Made by a program: the position numbers and the translations under genes. A stretch of DNA of 64,000 nt from Flectonema sp. DT1601 (taxonomy: Eukaryota; Euglenozoa; Diplonemea; Diplonemida; Diplonemidae), in assembly GCA_964019425.1 (NCBI GenBank), contig OZ025784.1, positions 1,116,001 through 1,180,000 of the forward strand, read 5' to 3'. Of this stretch, positions 50,986 through 60,675 are shown one piece after another. How positions within the stretch are numbered: position 1 is the stretch's first letter; each line of letters begins with the position of its first letter. The notes under the pieces are model-generated. The model saw nothing but the letters and a program-made list of their open reading frames with translations. It was not told the DNA's origin and made no database searches.

Positions 50986-51043
50986 CAGCTAGCAGAAAAG
51001 AAAGAGCTGGACAAAAGAGGGACGAAACCGAAAGGCTTCTTCG
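50986..51043 (-). promoter_or_regulatory. Upstream element shared with the tandem-array spacer
   Basis: About 55 bp resemble 59399-59457. On the sense strand both have AGAAG, CTTTCGG or CCTTCGG, TTTC-x-TCCCT, a T-rich part, CCAGCTC and TTTCT-x-TGCT. It lies about 40 nt upstream of the acceptor-like site of the small frame. It could be a promoter, a processing signal or an ancient duplicate. Confidence 0.5.
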
Positions 51044-51376
51044 TTTATTGTTTTTTTTAAAAAAATATTTGAGTAATTTTCCACATGGAACACATGACTT
51101 TGAAGAATCAAGCTTGGGTTAAAATACCTCACATTTTGTAGTTGAATCATATACGTGACTAAGACGGTAATTATGATCACCAGATTTGCCGTCGATATGG
51201 CTAGCCACTGAAAGCTTTTGCTGTCACTGTAAAAATAATCCTTAAAAAAAAACATAAGAAACACACGAAAGTGTTCCTTATCAACAAAACAAGGACAAGG
51301 TAAATAATAATAAACTGTTCTATTCTATTTAAGAATTTAGAAATTAAATAGTCTACAACAGTACAAAGTACATTAA
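51044..51376. other. Spacer with a short membrane-helix-like open frame
   Basis: A minus-strand frame of up to 91 codons spans 50989-51264 and contains a hydrophobic helix (ANLVIIITVLVTYMI) just after a possible acceptor (ATTTTTACAG near 51232). It overlaps the shared upstream element, so I do not call it a gene. Confidence 0.3.
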
Positions 51377-54300
51377 TCAATTATCAACGTGGTCTTCTTC
51401 GCTTCCACTCATTTCTTGATCAACAAAAACATGCGTATGTTTCCTTTTAAATGGACCCTTTTGAGCGAAGAACAAGCAGCCGATCGCGACTGATAAAACA
51501 CCGACAGTTAAAAGGGTGACTAATACTATTAACATCGTATTACTATTGGATCTGTTATTGGAGTCGTTGGCGTTTTGGTTGCCACTGTAGCTACCGCCGC
51601 CACTGTAGCTGCTGCTGTCACCGTTGCCACTGTAGCTACTGCCGTCACTGTAGCTGCTGTCACCGCTGCTGTCGCTACCGCTGTCACTGTAGCTGCTGCT
51701 GTCACCGTTGCCACTGTAGCTACCGCCGTCACTGTAGCTGCTGTCACCGCTGCTGTCGCTACCGCTGTCACTGTAGCTGCTGCTGTCACCGTTGCCACTG
51801 TAGCTACTGCCGTCACTGTAGCTGCTGTCACCGCTGCTGTCGCTACCGCTGTCACTGTAGCTGCTGCTGTCACCGTTGCCACTGTCGCTACCGCCGTCAC
51901 TGTAGCTGCTGTCACCGCTGCTACCGCTTCCCGAACTATCAGTAGCACACGAGAAGTTTGGCAATATCACATTATTTACGGTTGCTGTCCCAAGCTCCAT
52001 TATTTCGAAATAATGAAGCGCATACACGGTGACATAGTTCCCCATTGTCATTCCCTTCTTTTTTCTACAAATGTCTGCCGAGTTGGGTTCGCCAATTGCC
52101 CAGGCGCTGTACTGTAAGATATCCGGAAGACAGACTTTGATTTCCTGTTGTTCCCAAACCGGATCAACTGAGGCCGATGCTAAGCATGCCCTGCCGTTCC
52201 ATGTACAGCCAGACACACAGGCACATTGTGGCCGACCTGAGCAAGATTCTGTGATAGCTAAAGAGTAAATTGAGGCACCAGTTTGATACAACTTCGAATT
52301 ATTAGTTTCAGCCACCCCCGAAAACCCAAGCTTAGTTGTGGCTGGGCATGTAGTCTTTGTTATCCAATCATTGTAACACTTAAGACCTTCAGCACTAGTT
52401 CCCCACAAAGCTCCAGCCATCAAGTCATTATTATAAAAGTCAGTAGAGATACACGATCCAATTGTACAATCAGAATTAACAACACACGGCCTCTGTAATT
52501 GCAATGTCTTGCACACTTCACCGACGCACGTCAGGTCCATCCCAACAAGACCGTTGGGGTACGCACTGCATTGCTGGAAGCGGACGTTAGCCTTGAAATC
52601 ATTTCCCATCAAATCCTTCATTCCGCTATAAGAAAAACCAACACCTGATTCCTTCTCCTTCACGAACTTCTCATATGTGAAATCTCCCAACCCAAGGACA
52701 TCCTTTCCGAAATCAAATTCACCCGCAACCGAAGAAAACCAATCAAATTCCTTTGTTCCTTCGAGCAATCTTGCAAGGTACACCTCCGGCCTCCAAAGCG
52801 CCTGCTCGCGGTTGAAAGCTGAGACCGGGTCCAGTCCCTGAGGTATCCATGATGACATCGAAGTTATGTATTTATCGGCAATGAATTGAAGTAATTCTTG
52901 TTTCTTCGGAAGGTATATGCGAATGGAAAACGGGGTCCCCTCAAAGAATGTTATCAGCCCGTCGCATTGCACAGACATCACGTGTGTTTCCCCAACCGGG
53001 ATCTTCACTTCCGGAAAGTGAGGCCACTCGACCTCACGTTGGAAATGAGTCTTCCCGTCCTTCAACAGACCATTCCATGAGAGGAACGTTGGCACATCCG
53101 GTGCAGCCATCCCGTTATATCTGAAGATTTTCGTATAAAAGATCCTTGCTGTTTTGAGTTGGCACGAATCACCGTATGATATCATATTTTCCCACAAAGT
53201 TCCACAGCTGGGCAATGTCTGTTCAACTGAACAGGCACACTTGTAATCAGTTTTCGAATAACTATTATTATGACACCTCCATCCATTCATTTTACACATA
53301 TCATGACTGGACATGCACAAGTTTTGTACATCACCCCAGGTACAATCGTCGTGGGTTTTACAAACAGCGCCTCCAAAACGTATTTCTTTCATTGACGAAT
53401 CAGTGCCGTAAATGTCTCTCGCAAACTTGAGACTACCCTTTGCATGTGAATACTTCTTCCCGCCTGCTCCCGGGAAGGATCCGGGATCCAAACGATAGGT
53501 CTCAGCGTAGTTGGAGCTAGGCCTGCCATTTGAATTCCATTCCCATTCCACAACCGCACCGCATAAATTACTTCTCTCAGTCATGCGATACGTCTTGATC
53601 CCAGGAGGAGACCAGTAATACTGCCTTTGGTTGGTTACGTACTCCTTCGGAAAACATATCTTCCTGTTCCCGACACCAGAAATGGGACTTCCCTTGAAGT
53701 ACGGTCCAAATTTCGTGACGAACTCATTAAATAGGTCTTGCGCTCCATTAGACTGCTTCTCTTGTGGAGCGAAGTAGTGCAACGTGTCCCTCATGAACTT
53801 GAAGACTTCATTAGATCCAATCTCATCAATTGGATTGATACAACGAGAGTTACCACCACAATCAGAATCATGGTTACAAGGATTGATCATAGCATTGCAT
53901 CCACCACCTTCACACCCAGCAGCAAATCGAACGTATCCGTAGTTCGTATCACATCTCTCGATGTCAACAGTCAGGACGGCATCAGGGATGAATTTCAACG
54001 GAACTTTCATTTTACAGCTTCCCTGTTCAAACCAAGTCACGTTGTTGCAGGTCTCGGGGAAGTACAGTACCGTCTGGTTCATTTTCTTTTCCTTGAATAT
54101 CTTCAGAAAGTCACGAACGAACGTGTCGCTGTCATCGAGACACGAATCGTATTCGTCCACAATTCCAGAGTAGACGAAATAGCTCAGCGGGTGAAATCTC
54201 TTCAAGTACCGTCCCTTGGGGTCATTCAGGTTCGGAGGTGTCTTCCCCTTTGCCTCGCACCTGGCAGTCACATACCTGTCGATTGCTTTCATGTACTCCC

Positions 54301-56539
54301 CAAACACCCGAGGTATTATTTCCGCATCAATTGATATCGACAGCAGCTCGTTGTCAGGAAACACTCGGAACTGACCCTCGCAGGTACCCATGACTATGGT
54401 CTCCACTCCAGCGTAAGCTTCAGCAGGCTTCGGTACGGGGTTCGTTGGCTCCGGGAACGGATCGATGACTACCTTCGCCGAGGTGTACAGCGCTTGGTTC
54501 GCCGTAGAAATGTTCGCAAAAGTGATTTTTTTATTTACTTTCGTATACATAGAGTCCTCCAAGTTCGCCAAATCGGGAAAACAAAACCCAACATTGGAAT
54601 TCCATATGGGAGGAACCCCATTCACAGGTTCGCATGTCGGCCCGTTCATCACGCACTCGCCCAAACATTTATCGGTAGTTCTTCCTGCGCAGTTCGCGTA
54701 TTGCATTCCAATCCACATTCCGTTCAACATCCCGCGCCCTGGCTGCGTTGTCAACTTCTGATAGTTCTTGCCGGGGTGCTTCCCGGCAGCACATTTTACC
54801 TTCCCAGCCCACGGCTCGGGAATTAACAAGTCATCTACACCCCACAGGATCTGTGCAATATAGTCGTTTTCGTAGTATCCAGAAAGCATCCTACACTTCC
54901 CCACTGCACACCTCATCTCGTCGGTGCAAGTCTTTCTCAGGAGAAGCTCCTCACACACCCTTCCCTGACAAGTAATGTCGACGCTTGTCAGACCTGTTGA
55001 CTGCCCAGAGCACTGTGCCGCCCGAATGTTTACTCGAAAGTCAGACCCGAGCGGATTGAATACATCTTCACGGAGTCCCACAGAAACATTCATTCCTTTG
55101 TTTGTTTCCCATTTCCGGAGTTCAAGGATTTCCATCGCAGGTGCACCAAAGTTGAACGTGAAATCCGGTTGCCAGATATTAGCGATGTTACCGAACATGT
55201 TGCTGCCCTGCATTGTATTGAGATATGGCTCCAGTCTCCAGATGGCCATGTTGTTCAGGAAGTCACTCTCGTCTAGTGGATACACGGCCATGCTTTGCGC
55301 AGCCCAGAATTCCAAAATGTCAGTCAGTTTCGGATGGTAAATCCGTACCGGAAAAGCAGTCCCCGCAAAAGCATGAATCACTCCATCACACTGTACAGAA
55401 ACAATGTGGTCCTCATTCTTCGGATACTTCACGTTCGGGATCGCCACCCAGTTGGTTTTGGGTTCAAATGGGGTCGTTCCATTTACCAATCCATCCCACG
55501 GGTTCATTAATGATTCAGTTAATATATATTGAGTGATGTACTTCATATTCTTATATCCAACTATGTCGTTAACCCATTTATTCTGGGTAGCAGTGTTGCA
55601 ACCGGAGGTGCTCCCAAAATTAAAGTATTCGCTGAATTTCCACGCGCCTCCAAACTGTGATAAGATTCCACGCATTATCCAGGGGTCTGCATCGTAGATC
55701 ATACTTCTGCTAAAAACCATCGGCAGGCACACACTTGCCCCAGTCTGCACCCCACCGGGAAAGAGTGCTCCGAAAGTAGCAATAGCATTTTCAATTAGAC
55801 GGCGAGGATCTCCCGCAGTTTTCTTGCTCTCGTAAAAACCAACCGCCGTGAGGATGCTAATCAAGTTGTCTCTCTTGACAAAATCAGCAACGTCTGTGCA
55901 CCTCTGGTCAGCGCCACACATCGACGAATCCGAGCACGGCGTTAAAATTGAGCATCCCTTGCCTCGGCATCCTACCGAAACACGCGGAAATCCCCTGTAC
56001 ATCTTACACCTCTCAATTCGAACTTGAAGGGTTACTTCTTGAATTCCTCTCACAGCGTACTCAAATGCACAAGACCCGCTCCTGTCCCACGAATCCCAAT
56101 TGCACGTTGACGGCATGTCGAAATGCATGTCATCAGTAAACAAGACTCCATACATCTTCAAACCGTCTCTTGTGAAAGTTTCTGGACTATCAAGGCAGGG
56201 ATCACTTCTTGATTCTACGTCGTTAAACCACTTATTTCCGACTAACAAGAATCTCCCTATATCAAATCGCTCTTGAAAGACATTTTCGTTAAAAGCAGAC
56301 CCGCATTTTTTTTTCACGTAATTTTGAAGACCGTCAACAAATTTCGCAAACATCCTAGGTATGAACGGACCGTCTACGTTCACGTTCAACAACAGGTTAT
56401 CTGGAAACAACCGAATCGTACCATCACAGGTCGTTGTCAAGATGGTGTCTAAAGAAGTCTCTTGCCCACAAGCAGTTTTAGTACTACATAATAACACTAG
56501 TGAAAAGACAATACTGCTAATACATCGGGCGAAATACAT
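51377..56539 (-). CDS. Large type I surface protein with duplicated Cys-rich ectodomains, 1,720 aa
   Basis: The first ATG after the acceptor-like site is at 56537-56539; the frame is open four codons further upstream only from a TTG. Residues 1-25 form a signal peptide (SSIVFSLVLLCS, ending near ACGQ). Four related modules start near residues 38, 385, 718 and 1191, each with C-(D/E)-G-x4-F. Modules 1 and 3 resemble each other (FPDN-x-LL, CLD-x-x-x-TF-x-RD, IERC, C-x-G-x-GC), as do 2 and 4 (VSVQCDG or MSVQCDG, FRVN/FKAN, TC-x-G-x-VC, YxNDxxAxxLWG). The architecture is thus (AB)(AB). A Ser/Gly/Asp/Tyr stalk covers about 1530-1660, a transmembrane helix about 1668-1692, and a short basic-then-acidic cytoplasmic tail ends the protein. 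An adhesion, receptor or coat role is inference; the family was not recognised. Confidence 0.88.
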   Translation of the reverse strand: MYFARCISSIVFSLVLLCSTKTACGQETSLDTILTTTCDGTIRLFPDNLLLNVNVDGPFIPRMFAKFVDGLQNYVKKKCGSAFNENVFQERFDIGRFLLVGNKWFNDVESRSDPCLDSPETFTRDGLKMYGVLFTDDMHFDMPSTCNWDSWDRSGSCAFEYAVRGIQEVTLQVRIERCKMYRGFPRVSVGCRGKGCSILTPCSDSSMCGADQRCTDVADFVKRDNLISILTAVGFYESKKTAGDPRRLIENAIATFGALFPGGVQTGASVCLPMVFSRSMIYDADPWIMRGILSQFGGAWKFSEYFNFGSTSGCNTATQNKWVNDIVGYKNMKYITQYILTESLMNPWDGLVNGTTPFEPKTNWVAIPNVKYPKNEDHIVSVQCDGVIHAFAGTAFPVRIYHPKLTDILEFWAAQSMAVYPLDESDFLNNMAIWRLEPYLNTMQGSNMFGNIANIWQPDFTFNFGAPAMEILELRKWETNKGMNVSVGLREDVFNPLGSDFRVNIRAAQCSGQSTGLTSVDITCQGRVCEELLLRKTCTDEMRCAVGKCRMLSGYYENDYIAQILWGVDDLLIPEPWAGKVKCAAGKHPGKNYQKLTTQPGRGMLNGMWIGMQYANCAGRTTDKCLGECVMNGPTCEPVNGVPPIWNSNVGFCFPDLANLEDSMYTKVNKKITFANISTANQALYTSAKVVIDPFPEPTNPVPKPAEAYAGVETIVMGTCEGQFRVFPDNELLSISIDAEIIPRVFGEYMKAIDRYVTARCEAKGKTPPNLNDPKGRYLKRFHPLSYFVYSGIVDEYDSCLDDSDTFVRDFLKIFKEKKMNQTVLYFPETCNNVTWFEQGSCKMKVPLKFIPDAVLTVDIERCDTNYGYVRFAAGCEGGGCNAMINPCNHDSDCGGNSRCINPIDEIGSNEVFKFMRDTLHYFAPQEKQSNGAQDLFNEFVTKFGPYFKGSPISGVGNRKICFPKEYVTNQRQYYWSPPGIKTYRMTERSNLCGAVVEWEWNSNGRPSSNYAETYRLDPGSFPGAGGKKYSHAKGSLKFARDIYGTDSSMKEIRFGGAVCKTHDDCTWGDVQNLCMSSHDMCKMNGWRCHNNSYSKTDYKCACSVEQTLPSCGTLWENMISYGDSCQLKTARIFYTKIFRYNGMAAPDVPTFLSWNGLLKDGKTHFQREVEWPHFPEVKIPVGETHVMSVQCDGLITFFEGTPFSIRIYLPKKQELLQFIADKYITSMSSWIPQGLDPVSAFNREQALWRPEVYLARLLEGTKEFDWFSSVAGEFDFGKDVLGLGDFTYEKFVKEKESGVGFSYSGMKDLMGNDFKANVRFQQCSAYPNGLVGMDLTCVGEVCKTLQLQRPCVVNSDCTIGSCISTDFYNNDLMAGALWGTSAEGLKCYNDWITKTTCPATTKLGFSGVAETNNSKLYQTGASIYSLAITESCSGRPQCACVSGCTWNGRACLASASVDPVWEQQEIKVCLPDILQYSAWAIGEPNSADICRKKKGMTMGNYVTVYALHYFEIMELGTATVNNVILPNFSCATDSSGSGSSGDSSYSDGGSDSGNGDSSSYSDSGSDSSGDSSYSDGSSYSGNGDSSSYSDSGSDSSGDSSYSDGGSYSGNGDSSSYSDSGSDSSGDSSYSDGSSYSGNGDSSSYSGGGSYSGNQNANDSNNRSNSNTMLIVLVTLLTVGVLSVAIGCLFFAQKGPFKRKHTHVFVDQEMSGSEEDHVDN
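51588..51925. repeat. 84-bp coding minisatellite, about four copies
   Basis: The unit encodes 28 residues of the stalk, built from GNGDSSSYSD and SGSDSSGDSSYSD segments. Copies differ at only a few bases. All six frames stay largely open across it, which explains the long antisense frames here. Copy-number change would alter stalk length without a frameshift. Confidence 0.9.
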
Positions 56540-56557
56540 TTTGTATTTCAAAGAAAA

Positions 56558-56580
56558 CTGCCGATCTTAAAAATAATATA
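56558..56580 (-). promoter_or_regulatory. Splice-acceptor-like site for the surface-protein gene
   Basis: On the sense strand TATTATTTTTAAG is followed eight bases later by GGCAG. Either AG (56566-56567 or 56558-56559) gives a leader under 30 nt. Confidence 0.55.
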
Positions 56581-57724
56581 CTTAAAAAAACAACCTTCCC
56601 ACCAATGAATGATAATAGAAATCAAATATTATGAACGGGAGAAAGAAATTGAAAAAGAAAGGGAGAAAAAAAAAAACAAAAAAAAGAGAAAACACTCTTA
56701 AAATTTAAAAAGAACCCCCAAAAAAAAAGAAGAAGAAACCCAATTTCGGCTTTCTAACTGTTTTTTTTTTTTTGGTTTTCCCTTTTGGCAAAACTCCCTC
56801 GCACCCTCGCAAAGCAGATTTCGCGGGAAGGCTTCCCCGAATGTCTTTGTCGAAGCTGCAAGGGAGTGAAAGGACCAACATTTGCCGACGTGCGGCAAGG
56901 GAATCCTTCGTAAAGTAATTATTATGGTTTTTCTATTTATTTCGTTTCTGTTCAGCAACGGCTGCCAAACAACAAACAAACAAACAAACAAAGCAAGAGG
57001 GAGAGGGAGAGGAGAAAACAAAGCAGAGAAAAAACAGAGTGGCCGATGGGCTGTTGGGAAGAAGGGTGGCGAAAGAACACACACACATCCGCCAACAACA
57101 ACACCACCCGCCCCCCACTCTCTCTTTTTTCATTCCGTGCCTTGCTCCCAACCCCCCACCCCAAAAAGAAAAAAGAAAAGCGGGAACCAATCGGTCCCCC
57201 CCTTGTCTTTTTTAGCGCCCTGTGGGGCGTGTGATTTTTTTCAAAAAGAAAAAGAAGGGCAAAGCAAAAGAAAAAAGATTTTTTAAAACAAATAAAAAAA
57301 GCGCAGTAAAATGAAAGCACGTCGCGCCTCTCGTGTAGTTCGGTTCACGCAGCCTTTCTATTTTTCCCCGCGGGAGGAAAAAAGATTCCAGACAGCCGAA
57401 GCTGCCCGCTGCATGATGACGGGGAATAAACAAACACACACAGTAGACAGTAGACACACAAAAGAAAACTTTTCGACGGCGAAGGACGACGACGAGGACG
57501 AGGACGAGGACGACGACGAGAAGGAAAAACGAATTGAAAACTCAGAAATTGAAAAAGCTGTGCGAATGGAAAGCAACAAAGGAGACAACAAAAAAGAAAG
57601 AAAAAAAACAGAGTCCGATTAGACTTTGCTTTCCCCAACTTACTAAATTATTGAAATTCACTCAAACAATATTTAAAAAGAGCGAAGAAACTACAAAACG
57701 CAACCTACTACTAGGTAGGCCACT

Positions 57725-59152
57725 CTACTGCGACACACATGTCTCGAGCGAGTTGAAACCGATCTGGCCGTTACCTTGGCACACACTGCCGGTAGGGCAC
57801 TGTTCGCGCCTGTTGACCGGAGCACAAGATCCGCTCTCACAGAACTGGTAGCAAACATCTCCGACCGAGAGGACCGCCTGGCAGGTGCTCTCCGAGTTGA
57901 ATCCAATCGCGCCGGTTGACTTGCACTCCGAACCTGACGGGCACTGCTCGCGCCTGCTCACAGGGACACAGTTGTTCCCTCCTTCGCAGAAGCGGTAGCA
58001 AACGTCTCCAACCGAAATCTCCTCCGAGCAGGTGTGGCGCGAGTTGAATCCGATGGAACCGTCTCCCTTGCACACCGTTCCCGTTGGGCACTGGTCACGC
58101 TTGTTCACTGGTGCGCAGTCTCCGGCTTCACAGAACTGGTAGCAGACATCTCCGACAGCCAAGACTTCCTGCTGACAAGTGTGGTGCGAGTTGAATCCGA
58201 TGGAACCGTCTCCCTTGCACACCGTTCCCGTTGGGCACTGGTCACGCTTGTTCACTGGTGCGCAGTTTCCGGCTTCACAGAACTGGTAGCAGACATCTCC
58301 GACAGCCAAGACTTCCTGCTGACAAGTGTGGTGCGAGTTGAATCCGATGGAACCGTCTCCCTTGCACACCGTTCCCGTTGGGCACTGGTCACGCTTGTTC
58401 ACTGGTGCGCAGTCTCCGGCTTCACAGAACTGGTAGCAGACATCTCCGACTGAAAGTTCCTCCTCGTCCTCCTCCTCCTTCTTTGGTGCTACGCAGGTGT
58501 GGCGCGAGTTGAATCCGATGGAACCGTCTCCCTTGCACTCCGTTCCCGTTGGGCACTGGTCGCGCTTGTTCACCGGTGCGCAGTCTCCGGCCTCGCAGAA
58601 CTGGTAGCAGACATCTCCGACCGAAAGAAGGGTTCCCTCACACGTCCAATCCAACTCGAACCCGGTCCTCTTCACACTGTAGTCGGAAGTGAAGTGCACG
58701 AAGATTCCATCCTCACCCTCTACCACGGTGTTCGAAGGAACCTTGTTTCCCGAGTGCCACGACAACAGAGGTGACGCGACAGAGATCACCCCGCCGCTGA
58801 CCGCGTGCGCGCTCACGAAGTCGTATCCGCTCTCCGTCTCGAAAGCCTTCCACTGCAACTCCGCACGCTTTCCCGGACACTTGAAGTAGAAGCACGCCTT
58901 CTCGTGGTTGCTGTACTTTCCGCTCCCCACCGGGTAGTCCAACGTTCCCGATGACGCCTCGAACACCTGCGCCGACCTGCACCCCGCCGGAAACGCGAAC
59001 TTCTTCGCAACACAGGTTGCCGCTCCCTTCTCAACCACGCACACGCTCTTGTCAGCTGGGCAGTCAATGAGGTTGCAAGGGTTTTCCTGCGACAGCGCAC
59101 CCGCCACCAGCATCCCTCCTACCATCAATTTCTTCATGGACATGGACATCAT
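57725..59152 (-). CDS. Secreted CUB-like protein with six six-cysteine repeats, 475 aa (array copy 1)
   Basis: An open frame continues 18 codons upstream, but an AG acceptor-like site at 59192-59193 and the weak context favour the ATG pair at 59147-59152. The signal peptide is MKKLMVGGMLVAGALSQ. A short Cys-rich segment (NPCNLIDCPADKSVC) is followed by a CUB-like domain (about 55-175; FPAGC to LDWTC) closely related to the third CUB of the dikinase-like protein. Six repeats of about 45 residues follow, each VGDVCYxFCE, C-APV, QCP-G, C, IGFNS, C, with spacing C-x3-C-x4-C-x8-C-x5-C-x13-C. An acidic linker (KKEEEDEEE) separates repeats one and two. There is no transmembrane helix or anchor signal. 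Third positions are rich in G and C. A secreted or granule structural protein is inference. Confidence 0.93.
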   Translation of the reverse strand: MMSMSMKKLMVGGMLVAGALSQENPCNLIDCPADKSVCVVEKGAATCVAKKFAFPAGCRSAQVFEASSGTLDYPVGSGKYSNHEKACFYFKCPGKRAELQWKAFETESGYDFVSAHAVSGGVISVASPLLSWHSGNKVPSNTVVEGEDGIFVHFTSDYSVKRTGFELDWTCEGTLLSVGDVCYQFCEAGDCAPVNKRDQCPTGTECKGDGSIGFNSRHTCVAPKKEEEDEEELSVGDVCYQFCEAGDCAPVNKRDQCPTGTVCKGDGSIGFNSHHTCQQEVLAVGDVCYQFCEAGNCAPVNKRDQCPTGTVCKGDGSIGFNSHHTCQQEVLAVGDVCYQFCEAGDCAPVNKRDQCPTGTVCKGDGSIGFNSRHTCSEEISVGDVCYRFCEGGNNCVPVSRREQCPSGSECKSTGAIGFNSESTCQAVLSVGDVCYQFCESGSCAPVNRREQCPTGSVCQGNGQIGFNSLETCVSQ

Positions 59153-59191
59153 TTCTTGTTTTTTTTTTTTTTCCTTTTTTTTTCTAATAAT

Positions 59192-59215
59192 CTGGAGGGA
59201 GAGCAAAAGAGAAGA
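59192..59215 (-). promoter_or_regulatory. Splice-acceptor-like site, array copy 1
   Basis: Sense TCTTCTCTTTTGCTCTCCCTCCAG ends 39 nt before the ATG. It is the best pyrimidine tract in the window, repeated in copy 2 at 62143-62166. Confidence 0.7.
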
Positions 59216-59398
59216 TTAGTCTACCGTTTCCACTATGTCAACGTCCGCTCACTCTTCAAAAACAACCTCATTCGAGTTCGCACACAACGCAATTCGAACC
59301 AACAAGTTGCAAAAAGAATGAAAAAAACAAAAAGAAAGAAAAAAACAAAAAGAATGAAACAAAGAAAAAAAGAGGAAGGGAATCGACCGATCGCTTTC

Positions 59399-59457
59399 TA
59401 GCCAGCAGAGAAAATGAGCTGGGCAAAAAAAGGGAGGAAACCGAAGGGCGCCTTCTT
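59399..59457 (-). promoter_or_regulatory. Conserved upstream element in array spacer (copy 1)
   Basis: It resembles 50986-51043 over about 55 bp and lies about 205 nt upstream of the acceptor-like site. It recurs in unit 2 at 62350-62408. Confidence 0.5.
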
Positions 59458-60675
59458 TTTTTTTTTTTTTTTTTTGTTGTTGTTTTTTTTATTCGGTAAA
59501 AAAAAGGTGTGTGCCCGCGCTTCCGGAAAACCGAACAACAACAACCTTCCCACCAATGAATGATAATAGAAATCAAATATTATGAACGGGAGAAAGAAAT
59601 TGAAAAAGAAAGGGAGAAAAAAAAAAACAAAAAAAAGAGAAAACACTCTTAAAATTTAAAAAGAACCCCCAAAAAAAAAGAAGAAGAAACCCAATTTCGG
59701 CTTTCTAACTGTTTTTTTTTTTTTGGTTTTCCCTTTTGGCAAAACTCCCTCGCACCCTCGCAAAGCAGATTTCGCGGGAAGGCTTCCCCGAATGTCTTTG
59801 TCGAAGCTGCAAGGGAGTGAAAGGACCAACATTTGCCGACGTGCGGCAAGGGAATCCTTCGTAAAGTAATTATTATGGTTTTTCTATTTATTTCGTTTCT
59901 GTTCAGCAACGGCTGCCAAACAACAAACAAACAAACAAACAAAGCAAGAGGGAGAGGGAGAGGAGAAAACAAAGCAGAGAAAAAACAGAGTGGCCGATGG
60001 GCTGTTGGGAAGAAGGGTGGCGAAAGAACACACACACATCCGCCAACAACAACACCACCCGCCCCCCACTCTCTCTTTTTTCATTCCGTGCCTTGCTCCC
60101 AACCCCCCACCCCAAAAAGAAAAAAGAAAAGCGGGAACCAATCGGTCCCCCCCTTGTCTTTTTTAGCGCCCTGTGGGGCGTGTGATTTTTTTCAAAAAGA
60201 AAAAGAAGGGCAAAGCAAAAGAAAAAAGATTTTTTAAAACAAATAAAAAAAGCGCAGTAAAATGAAAGCACGTCGCGCCTCTCGTGTAGTTCGGTTCACG
60301 CAGCCTTTCTATTTTTCCCCGCGGGAGGAAAAAAGATTCCAGACAGCCGAAGCTGCCCGCTGCATGATGACGGGGAATAAACAAACACACACAGTAGACA
60401 GTAGACACACAAAAGAAAACTTTTCGACGGCGAAGGACGACGACGAGGACGAGGACGAGGACGACGACGAGAAGGAAAAACGAATTGAAAACTCAGAAAT
60501 TGAAAAAGCTGTGCGAATGGAAAGCAACAAAGGAGACAACAAAAAAGAAAGAAAAAAAACAGAGTCCGATTAGACTTTGCTTTCCCCAACTTACTAAATT
60601 ATTGAAATTCACTCAAACAATATTTAAAAAGAGCGAAGAAACTACAAAACGCAACCTACTACTAGGTAGGCCACT

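Larger units (their letters stand above)
56589..59539 (-). repeat. Tandem array unit 1 (2,951 bp)
   Basis: The unit holds one complete gene (57725-59152) with about 1.1 kb of 3' and 0.4 kb of 5' flank. The left boundary is where identity to unit 2 stops (56589). In all segments compared, including homopolymers of 13 and 20 T, units 1 to 3 are identical. The spacers are less AT-rich than other intergenic DNA here and include CAAA, GACGAG and CACA microsatellites. A small hairpin (TTGCCG-ACGTG-CGGCAA, near 56882) lies in the 3' flank. Confidence 0.95.

Noticed and set aside
51529-52117. Long Ala/Val/Thr-rich frames on both strands across the stalk region
   Set aside because: They are alternative frames of the 84-bp coding minisatellite; the Ser/Gly/Asp frame continues a signal-peptide and transmembrane protein.
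53738-54334. 198-codon plus-strand frame
   Set aside because: It is antisense to module 3 of the surface-protein gene, whose cysteine pattern is conserved in module 1.
57486-57522. Asp/Glu-rich frame from GACGAG repeats
   Set aside because: It is a trinucleotide microsatellite with open frames on both strands.
56690-57700. Several 70-130 codon frames in the array spacer, repeated in each unit
   Set aside because: They are repeated only because the whole unit is repeated; composition is K-, F- or P-rich from microsatellites and no motif is present.
59153-59206. N-terminal extension of the array protein (Lys/Glu-rich)
   Set aside because: It spans the acceptor-like AG at 59192-59193 and would bury the signal peptide behind a charged segment.
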